Shown: positions 56,290 to 64,000 of the stretch, piece after piece | How positions within the stretch are numbered: position 1 is the first letter of the stretch | Layout of the letters: the number at the start of each line of letters is the position of its first letter | Origin: Ampullaceana balthica | Lineage: Eukaryota; Mollusca; Gastropoda; Lymnaeidae | Assembly: GCA_944989445.1 (NCBI GenBank) | Contig: CALYLW010000017.1 | Span: forward strand, 258,001-322,000 | Direction of reading: 5' to 3' | DNA: 64,000 nucleotides | Notes under the pieces: generated by a model | Databases searched by the model: none | The model's input: the letters and a program-made list of their open reading frames with translations, nothing else | What the model was told of the DNA's origin: nothing | Position numbers and translations under genes: made by a program

Positions 56290-57685
56290 ATTTCCTTCAT
56301 GCTCACGATACGAACGGCATTTTTTTTTGCTATAACTTCTGTCAACTGAGACATTCACTGTTCATATACGCTGAAATTTGAGCAATTTACTCATATGATC
56401 TTCTGACAACTGTGTCATTCACACTCCAGATACGCTGAAACTCTCGCTAATTACTGTTATGATCTTAAGACAAATGAGCCATGACTTTTCATGAGGTTCT
56501 GACAAAAGGTCCATCGTATTGTTTTTTTATTATAGATTTTCTGTAAAATTCACAATTCGGTGGCATTGTCTTGGGACAACTCTGTCTATATAGCTATTGA
56601 GATTCAAGAAAAGCGCGAGTGTCAGTTGGAACTACTCGGTGCCTTAAGTAAAGCTTTATGCAAAGAATTACTCCACACCTCCTGACTTCAAGAGAAAACC
56701 AGGATTTTCGATCACACTGGGATAAGCGTACTTTACCAATACACATAGGATGGACTTGAAAATATCCACATTAAAATTTCATCAAACTATTTACATGCAG
56801 CGTTATGGTTGTTTTTTTTTAGCCCCTAAACAGATTGACGAGCCTTTACGCTTTCAGGGATGATGTATATCATGGCTCTACGGAAAACCAGTTTTAAATT
56901 CAAACTGTCTCTCTGCATTTGATCAGCAAAGTAGCAGGGGATAGTAAAAAAAAATAATTTTAAAAAAGAGGGACAAAGTGAAAAGAAATTCCATAGACTT
57001 TTTTTTATATTTTTGAAAATCCCCGACTAAATAAAAGTAAATATTAGATCTCCAGTCCCTAGTGACCCTAGCCTCAATAAGTTGATTGTTCCAGGAAGCA
57101 ACAAGACCCCACACGTCGGGAGAACTACGACGTCATCGGACCACGTCATCAGACCGTCACGATGTACAGTGACCGACAGTTGAAAGCTCGTCCAATCGTG
57201 GAATCGTCCATTTGTGATGGGTGGTTGGGAGGGGGCGGGGGGAAGGGTTTGAAGGGTGGTTTTGCTTTTCTTATTTCACGGAACTAGCATGGTACGAGGC
57301 GTTGAACTCAAACTGTAGGCCTGAACACCTGCAACCTTTACAAATGTCTTGGTTGGGAAACAAACACACACCAACACACAGACACACACACACACCAACA
57401 CACAAAATACTTTATTAGATTCAATGAAGTTTTAAATTTTAAAGTGTGTTGCAGGTTTACTTTTAACGTTACGTCTTGAAAGTCGGACTTTTATCCTTTA
57501 CCAAAAAATATAATAATACATTTGCTATATTTTTTTTAAGTGTCAAACATTTTATTTCTCCCCAGTGGATAAACTTAAGAATACCTCGGCTCAATACTTT
57601 TTTAACAAACAAACAAACAAAAAGATATATGACATTGTGTTTATGACTAATATTTATAAAACAGTAATGTGATCAACTCGAAATA
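56290..57685. other. Intergenic or intronic DNA
   Basis: AC-rich microsatellite at 57358-57405. CpG-richer patch at 57.10-57.25 kb with CGTCATCGGACCACGTCATC. No gene assigned. Confidence 0.35.
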
Positions 57686-57689
57686 AGAA

Positions 57690-58195
57690 AAACCCGTAAA
57701 AAACCAAGTTTTTGACTATAAATCCTTTATGTACGAGAAGTAATTAAAAGAATGTTCATTATAATACGCATCGCCAGACCATCCAGAAATACAAAATTGC
57801 AGTTGTGTCGTAAAACATGTTTAATATAATGCGCACCGATCAGGAATATGTTTATAAAAAGAGCTGTCAATAAAATACGCACCTTATTGCGCGACAGAAA
57901 GGTTGTTCAATATAATACGCACCGCGACGCTCTATCTCAAAAAATAGCATGATACATAGGAATAAATAAAATAATCAAAAAAATCAATAATTTAATTACG
58001 GTACATGCGATCGATCTGAAATTTTGATACATTGTTTTTATCATCGGTACGAAACTGCCTGCAAAATTTCAGCTCGCTATCTTGCGAGCAAGTGGGTTAA
58101 AAATCGATCAAAAGTTTTGGCGACAAGCAAGCAAGCAAGCAAGGTCGGTCGGTCGGTCGGCCGCAGACACCACGAGTTAATATAAAGGATTTAAA
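57690..58195 (-). mobile_element. TCCCTTATATT-family element, long subfamily
   Basis: Matches 33984-34478 along its length (GTTGTGTCGTAAAACATG, GATCAGGAATATG, CGCACCTTATTG). Near the 5' end it carries GCAAGCAAGCAAG and GGTCGGTCGGTCGG expansions not seen in the relative. Confidence 0.65.
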
Positions 58196-58514
58196 AATGA
58201 GCACATGTATTTAATCCTATGAATTCATACAGGGCACATGTGATCTGGAAACATTGAGAATTTACATGCGTGATTGTCCATAGCGGGCAAACCGATTAAT
58301 TAGATCAATAGCTGAGCTAATAAAACAAGCAGTGACATGATGTTTACTTTACTTCTATTTAATTGTAATATCAAAGAAAGAAAAAATCAGGTTTTTAACC
58401 GCTCCACACAACCACACAATTTTTTTTTAAATAATGAATAACTAAATTTTCAAAATCCCGTGCGCTAAACATAAGTTTTATCAATATACATAATTCCCGT
58501 TGTCTGTATGTATG

Positions 58515-58770
58515 GATGTAATTATAGTTAGGTGGCGCTGCGACCGATTTTGTTGTAATGCTGTCAGGTGGCGCTGTGATCGATTTTGTTTTATAGTGCT
58601 GCACCAAAAATAACACTTTTGGAACGTTCCGCTTAAAAATTTTCAATATGATGATAAATGAATCAAATAAAAATAAATTAAATAAATGAAAGTTCTGTAT
58701 TACTTTATTTTTTAATCTGATGTGTATTTATTTTGAAAACTTCAGTCATTTTTGACGGGTGATACACTAG
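58515..58770 (+). mobile_element. Helitron-like 3' end family, copy 2
   Basis: Inverse to the copy at 43.2 kb. GTGGCGCTGCGACCGATTTT, CTGCACCAAAAATAACACTT, then GTCATTTTTGAC hairpin and GATACACTAG before T at 58770. 5' end not identified. Confidence 0.6.
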
Positions 58771-58774
58771 TGAT

Positions 58775-59950
58775 AAATATAATGGTTTTAAGCAACTTGG
58801 AGAAATTATATTGGCTCTTTCGCAAGAAAAGTTTTGCCTGTCCATATTCAATAGGATAATCCTAGACGCGTTGGCTTATCCCATGCTAAGATCTAATTAT
58901 ATAGTTGAGCTCTTGCAAACCTATTAGTATTAGTCAAATAAGTTTAAACCAATTGGATGCATAATTGAAATTTAAAAAGACAGAAAGAAAGAACAAGATT
59001 TTCTCAGTGTATACGTAATGTTTGTCTTTTATTTTTCCCCAGAAATAAATTCGTGTTGTGTATTGATGAGCAAAAAAGAACACAGACGACTGCCGCCGAC
59101 CCTGCAGAAGACGGCAGTTTATATGTTGAATTCAATACAACAGTAATAAAAAGTAGACACCAGTAACATGGGGCTATAAGGTTTTATCACATTATTACAT
59201 AAGCAAATGTATTCCAGTGTGTTTAATATTGATACACCGGTCTCCGAGATGAGCCACCTCTTTCTTTTAATTAAAGTGTTCGTAGATTCTCTTTTGTAAA
59301 TTTAGGGGAAATTATTGACTCTTTTGCATATTATGTCACTTCTCTAAAGCGTTAAAAAGATAAAAAGGCTTATAAAGCTTGCCGTTTTTTGCCGCAATAA
59401 TAATTTTCAATATTGTTTTTAACAAGTTTTTTTTAAAATATATTATTGTAGTGATAAACTTGTTTTACTGTAAATATGTTTTAATAAACATTTCAATATA
59501 TCACAAATATGGTGTCACATTATTTTTAATTGATTAAAATTGTCGAAGAATTTGATTTACTAAAAGACGTTATACTTGGATAGACAGGGCTTGCATCAAC
59601 ATTGATTGCATATGCCCTCTACTATGGCACTATAGACATACTTTACTATAACACTAAGATAACAATTGTCTACTATATATGTTATTGAGATTAAAAAAAT
59701 GGTTTAATAAAAACAATTATATAGACGTGGTTTATAAAAATAATATTTAGTACAGGCAATAGTAGACTGTAACTGTGAAATGTGCATGGTTTATTGCGGT
59801 TGACAATGTTAACATAATGACCAGGCAGACCCGGATAGAGCCATGATTGAAAGAGGTTGAGTATATACAGCCATGTATTTATATAACACTTGAATACACA
59901 ATTGTAACATAAACCACCCTTTACATCAAGCCCCGGACTGAAACACTCGA
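58775..59950. other. AT-rich intergenic or intronic DNA
   Basis: No feature recognised. A 104-codon minus-strand frame (59691-60005) is Phe/Leu/Tyr rich without a domain. Confidence 0.35.
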
Positions 59951-59969
59951 GTGGTTTGGCCTTTTTCAG

Positions 59970-60100
59970 GTATGGAAACTCAAAGAACTCACGGCCCAAC
60001 CACATTAACCAACTAGCTCCGAAGGACTATCACCACTCCATTCCATGCCATCAACAACAACATCACCGTAGCAACCGCCACAACAGACAACCTGAGAAGG
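59970..60100 (+). CDS. Weak candidate exon
   Basis: GGCCTTTTTCAG is a good 3' splice site ending at 59969, and GAGAAGG|GTAGAA is a possible donor near 60100. One frame is open across it (YGNSKNSRPNHINQL, then YHHSIPCHQQQHH). In the phase that would follow the 56.2-kb donor the frame stops after 12 codons instead. His/Gln/Asn-rich composition may be chance. Confidence 0.2.
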
Positions 60101-60104
60101 GTAG

Positions 60105-60435
60105 AACCGCTCCCTACCCCCCCCCCTCCTTTTTTTCAACATCATGCCCTTATAAGGGAAGTCGGGTAAATAACCCCAGCTCTTGAGTTGCACTGGGTGA
60201 ACTTCCTACAGGTGAATTGTGACTTGTATGTGATCAAGATCACAGGTTCCATAAGAGAAATCAGTAGCTGGTGTGACACTTGAATCCCTTTTATCTGATT
60301 GGTGTTTGCTGTGATATGGCTAGAGTTACTGCCCCCATAGGGCGGGCTAAGACTTGTATATATTCGATTGTATTGAAATACAAATCTGTAGTTGGCCGAA
60401 ATTTCCAACCATTACATATAAATAAACAAGTAATA
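60105..60435. other. Spacer, nothing recognised
   Basis: No repeat or gene signal seen. Confidence 0.35.
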
Positions 60436-60439
60436 AAAA

Positions 60440-60944
60440 CTCGAATGAGTATTTAAATGCAATTCCAACAAAGAATTTCCGACTTTTTTTTTATTCAAGG
60501 GAAATCATTGCAGATTACATTAAAAGTAATTTCAAATCAATAATTCTGAAAGTAAACAAAACATTTGCTATCTAAAAATTGCTGCTAAAATTACGGAAGT
60601 CGAACGAAAAGAGATTTTTGAAAAATTCCTCCTCCAACAATGTTCTAAATATTATTAGCTATCGTTTGGCGTTTGTTTCCACCCGATAGCTGTTACGGTT
60701 GGCAAGAAATTGACAAAATACTGATATTGTTTCGGGGTTTTTGGATTTTCCAGGAAATCCAGTAAACATTTTCAGTAATTTTTTTTGGCCCGTGCACAAC
60801 CTTGGGACTCCTTAACATATTTGCAAAAGACCCAAACCCTGTACCTGGTATGGTTCAGGAGTAGTTGCTTGTGCAAGCTCGAACAGACAGGACAGACATT
60901 TCAAATATATAAACGCAATTTTTCCCCATGGGAAATTGCGTTAA
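60440..60944 (-). mobile_element. Dispersed hairpin-ended repeat, copy B
   Basis: Inverse copy of 36430-37014, without the 84-base insertion. The hairpin AACGCAATTT...AAATTGCGTT lies at 60912-60942. Substitutions and small indels throughout. Confidence 0.7.
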
Positions 60945-60949
60945 AAATT

Positions 60950-61405
60950 TATATTAACCTCTTTCGTGTCCCTTTTTATTCCCATTTTTATTATTTTATT
61001 TTATAGACTAAATTCTGTTTTTCCATTAACTAAAATGCACTGAATGAGTTCGAATTTCCATCTGGTATAGTTTTATAGCTGTAGCTGGGCCACTACAGTT
61101 TACGAAGCCTGTGGATTGCTTTGAACGTTTGTAACCAGCATGCGTTAAGAAAAAAAAATGTATAGTTTGATATAAATTAAGTTGAGCCGCCTATGCTGAA
61201 ATCCTACTCTAAAAATGTTTCCCCCCCCCCTAAAAGACCCGCCTTCTCTTCCCAAACGCGTTAAGGATCAGTCTAGTGTTCAAAATGATCTGACCATTTA
61301 CCGTATTTTCCGGCGTATAATACGAACCCCCCATCCCTAATTTTCCTGTTAAAATATAACACAGGTTTTAAGCTATTTTCGCCGTATGTGAGCGCCCCTC
61401 TTCCA
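60950..61405. other. Intergenic DNA with an ACCGTATTTTCCGGCG element end
   Basis: ACCGTATTTTCCGGCGTATA at about 61300 resembles the terminus of a widespread non-autonomous DNA element. Its partner end is not evident here, although a related end lies at 62.33-62.36 kb in inverse orientation. Confidence 0.4.
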
Positions 61406-61409
61406 ACAC

Positions 61410-61612
61410 CAGGGCCGTCTTAACGCATAGGCCCGTTGGGCATTTGCCCGTGGGCCCACAAGCATAGGGGCCCCATGGGAATATGTTTATTTATATATAT
61501 TATGTATATTAATTTTTTTATTCCTGCGGGGGTGGGGGGCACTCTTTCTTTGCCCGGGGGCCCAACACTATTTCTTTGCCCGGGGGCCCAAAATGGTGTA
61601 AAGACGGCTCTG
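61410..61612. mobile_element. hAT MITE with perfect target duplication, 203 bp
   Basis: CAGGGCCGTCTTAACGC and reverse-complemented CAGAGCCGTCTTTACACC are the ends. TCCAACAC flanks both sides exactly (61402-61409 and 61613-61620). GCCCGGGGGCCC-type palindromes lie inside. No ORF of its own. Confidence 0.9.
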
Positions 61613-61691
61613 TCCAACACACTATATTTCTATCTTCTTGCTGGTGGAGACATGATGGGGTCTTGACTGTTAGCCATTCGTATACTGTACT

Positions 61692-62033
61692 GTATATTAT
61701 TATACTGATGCTGTACTTTATTATTATACTGATGCTGTACTGTATTATTATACTGATGCAGTACTGTATTATTATACTGATGCTGTACTGTATTATTATA
61801 CTGATGCTGTACTGTATTATTATACTGATGCTGTACTTTATTATTATACTGATGCTGTACTGTATTATTATACTGATGCTGTACTGTATTATTATACTGA
61901 TGCTGTACTGTATTATTATACTGAAGCTGTACTGTATTATTATACTGATGCTGTACTGTATTATTATACTGATGCTGTACTGTATTATTATACTGATGCT
62001 GTACTGTATTATTATACTGATGCTGTACTGTAT
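61692..62033. repeat. 24-bp minisatellite, about 14 copies
   Basis: TATTATTATACTGATGCTGT plus ACTG repeats nearly perfectly, with GTACTTTA, GATGCAGT and GAAGCTGT variants. Confidence 0.97.
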
Positions 62034-62059
62034 GAACAGGTACGAATGCGATAAGACGA

Positions 62060-62289
62060 TACAAGGCGTACAAGGCGTACAAGGCGTACAAGGCGCACAA
62101 GGCGTACAAGGCGCACAAGGCGTACAAGGCGTACAAGGCGCACAAGGCGTACAAGGCGTACAAGGCGTACAAGGCGTACAAGGCGCACAAGGCGTACAAG
62201 GCGTACAAGGCGCACAAGGCGTACAAGGCGTACAAGGCGTACAAGGCGTACAAGGCGCACAAGGCGTACAAGGCGCACAAGGCGTATAA
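62060..62289. repeat. 9-bp minisatellite (TACAAGGCG/CACAAGGCG), about 25 copies
   Basis: Units differ by T or C at one position (GTACAAGGC or GCACAAGGC). The ATAAGACGATACAAGGCG edge suggests that the unit grew from the GTATAAGACG motif of the ACCGTATATTC element terminus that lies just beyond the right side. Confidence 0.97.
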
Positions 62290-62412
62290 GGCGACCCCGG
62301 ACTGATGAGAAGATTTTTTAAAGGTTATAAAACATCGTCTTATACACCAGAATATACGGTAGTTCAGTTTTCTGATGAAGTCCTGTCCATCCTGACAATG
62401 AGTCGAGCTGCG

Positions 62413-62828
62413 GTGAATAGAGACTGTTGAGACGGTAAGGCTTGGTGCCAACTTCCAATACAACAAAGAAGTTGAATAGAGGCTGTTGAGACGGTAAGGC
62501 TTGGTGCCAACTTCCAATACAACAAAGAAGTTGAATAGAGGCTGTTGAGACGGTAAGGCTTGATGCCAACTTCCAATACAACAAAGAAGTTGAATAGAGG
62601 CTGTTGAGACGGTAAGGCTTGGTGCCAACTTCCAATACAACAAAGAAGTTGAATAGAGACTGTTGAGACGGTAAGGCTTGGTGCCAACTTCCAATACAGC
62701 AAAGAAGTTGAATAGAGACTGTTGAGACGGTAAGGATTGGTGCCAACTTCCAATACAACAAAGAAGTTGAATAGAGACTGTTGAGACGGTAAGGCTTGAT
62801 GCCAACTTCCAATACAACAAAGAAATAG
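62413..62828. repeat. 59-bp minisatellite, 7 copies
   Basis: GAATAGAGACTGTTGAGACG heads each 59-base unit. Variants at GAGACT/GAGGCT and TTGGTGCC/TTGATGCC. All three minus frames are open through the unit, which produces a misleading 439-codon frame (62949-61630) running through this and the 9- and 24-bp arrays. Confidence 0.97.
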
Positions 62829-62829
62829 C

Positions 62830-63560
62830 TCCCCTTCCGTCCTGATAAAATAAAAAATGTTTAAAAAATATGTTGACTCCTGATTGACTTAGGTCCAACA
62901 ACCAACACTGCAACTGTCTTCCATAGGAAGTGTCATTTTTGTCCACCATTCAGACACTTGAATTGGATGCCTCTCATTGCCAGTTAAACACCAACGACTC
63001 TAATGACAACAAAGAAAGTACCCGTATGTAAACAAAGTCAGATGATAAATCCATAATTTCGAACCAGGCAGAACATTACCCTCTGTCGAAATGGCAGCCA
63101 AGATAAAGAGCATCTTTCTTTCTTTTTTTTCTCTTAAATTTAAAGAGGATACAAAAAAATCAATATATAGAAGGTTGGGGATAAATGTGGGTGGTCCCAA
63201 TTAAAGGAAAGTACTTATCCAACATCCATTTGCCACGCGCACCAACTGGATGGGACGTTTTCTTGCGGATTACACCCTGTCGTGCGTCGCGTTAAAGATG
63301 CCGTTCCATCGTGTGGCACAATTTGGCTCACATTATGGCGACACTGTGTCAACACAAATTCATCAAGTACAATGTTATCATATCACGCGTCACGGCCCTA
63401 CCTCCTTTTGTTTCTCGCCATTTTGTGGCGACCAGTGATTCTCAAATGAGAGTGGTTTTATTTTAAAGTCTTCTTAATTTTTAGTCGAATTTAGTTGTAT
63501 TATTTTATTTCTACTTTGTTTGTTTTTTTTATTTCAAGTGAGCCTAAGTTTCAGAATTTT
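62830..63560. other. Intergenic DNA
   Basis: No gene recognised. CAGTGATTCTCAAATGAG near 63434 resembles a hAT MITE terminus without a partner. Confidence 0.35.
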
Positions 63561-63567
63561 AATGGGG

Positions 63568-63752
63568 ACCGATGTTCCCTTTAAGGTTCTTTGGTCCGTG
63601 CGCAAAGTGAACAAACTCGGGGGCAAAGTTGCACGCCATCCATTTTTGTGCAATATCTTTAAAAATTTGCTGCGCGGTAATTCTGAAATGCTGCGCGGCT
63701 TTGGTCAGATATCTGCGCAGCTGCGCGGTTTATAGAGGACATTGGTTGGGAC
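63568..63752. mobile_element. MITE-like repeat, copy 2 (pair with 33.29 kb)
   Basis: GATGTTCCCTTTAAGGTTC on the left and, reverse-complemented, ACCAATGTCCTCTATAAAC on the right. CTGCGCGG words recur four times inside. Same block order as 33288-33540 in the same orientation. Confidence 0.6.
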
Positions 63753-63754
63753 CC

Positions 63755-64000
63755 CCAAACCCTAAGACATTGAGCCATTCTCTGACCATTGGTATGGGGG
63801 TTAACCTCTGGTAGCGTCTTATAAGGATTTTGTTTTTAAAAATCTGCTGGTTGCGCTATCGCATTCGTAGGTTTTAGACTCATTGTAAGAAAACCCCGCC
63901 TTCTGAGTGGCTACGCGGGTGTCAACATTGCCAGAACGACAGAATATGATAATTAGTACACCGAGGGGAGATAAACGGGGACGTGGGATTTGTGGAGCGT
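63755..64000. other. Window end, nothing recognised
   Basis: Moderately GC-rich, no ORF or repeat seen before the window ends. Confidence 0.4.

Noticed and set aside
61630..62949. 439-codon minus-strand ORF, the longest in the window
   Set aside because: It is produced by three consecutive tandem arrays (24, 9 and 59 bp). The 59-bp unit has no stop in any minus frame, and there is no unique coding sequence of note.

Overview
This window looks like nuclear DNA from an invertebrate animal, most plausibly a mollusc or another lophotrochozoan. The evidence is an AT-rich background with scattered CpG-rich islets, very many tandem repeats, and relics of animal transposon classes: a Penelope-like element with a GIY-YIG endonuclease, an I/Jockey-type LINE ribonuclease H, a CR1/L2-type LINE tail, ZBED5-like and BED-finger hAT elements, Helitron-type termini and a tRNA-derived SINE. 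The phylum is an inference from repeat content. There are no operons, and no complete host protein-coding gene could be recognised. Nearly all long open frames lie over simple or tandem repeats.

Layout. 0-0.7 kb: CpG-rich segment with two CCAAT boxes, two E2F-type sites and a 53-codon ORF, a candidate promoter and first exon. 1-9.4 kb: short tandem arrays, three TIR elements (2949-3205, 3837-4083, 8809-9345), an ACC-ACG-ACT-ATC array inside a 333-codon frame, and GA-rich DNA. 9.4-19 kb: mostly featureless AT-rich sequence, an 8-bp ACCGGT array (14.46 kb) and a second candidate promoter (18.1 kb: BANP-type, NF-Y and RFX X-box motifs). 19-30 kb: tRNA-SINE, arrays of 48, 16, 31 and 27 bp units, a 198-bp hAT MITE, one copy of the TCCCTTATATT family and a ribozyme-like Penelope relic (27.6 kb). 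31-32.5 kb: LINE fragment with ribonuclease H. 33.3-35.3 kb: a MITE, then a head-to-tail run of the TCCCTTATATT family containing one self-nested inverted copy. 36-38.6 kb: ATT microsatellite, a dispersed repeat carrying an 84-bp insertion, and a Penelope-like element with its own target duplication. 40.4-43 kb: hAT element holding a Helitron that holds AAC arrays. 43-44.8 kb: TA array, Helitron-type 3' end, two more head-to-tail TCCCTTATATT units. 45.4-48.1 kb: a roughly 47-bp satellite split by a 2-kb ZBED5-like hAT deletion derivative. 49.2-49.7 kb: LINE 3' end. 50-55.5 kb: arrays of 32, 32, 23 and about 20 bp. 55.85-56.2 and 59.97-60.1 kb: two candidate host exons. 57.7-63.8 kb: further copies of the dispersed families, a perfectly flanked hAT MITE (61.4 kb) and three abutting arrays (24, 9 and 59 bp).

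The biology here is mostly stratigraphy: elements inserted into satellites and into each other, with target-site duplications that give relative ages. The best structural finds are the Penelope-like element whose inverted terminal repeat stops at its hammerhead-like cleavage site, the Helitron-in-hAT nest, the self-nested tandem family, and a small insertion with an 11-bp duplication for which a paralogous empty site lies elsewhere in the window. I found no gene cluster that amounts to a new system. The two CpG-rich promoter candidates and the 56-kb exon are the best leads to host genes.
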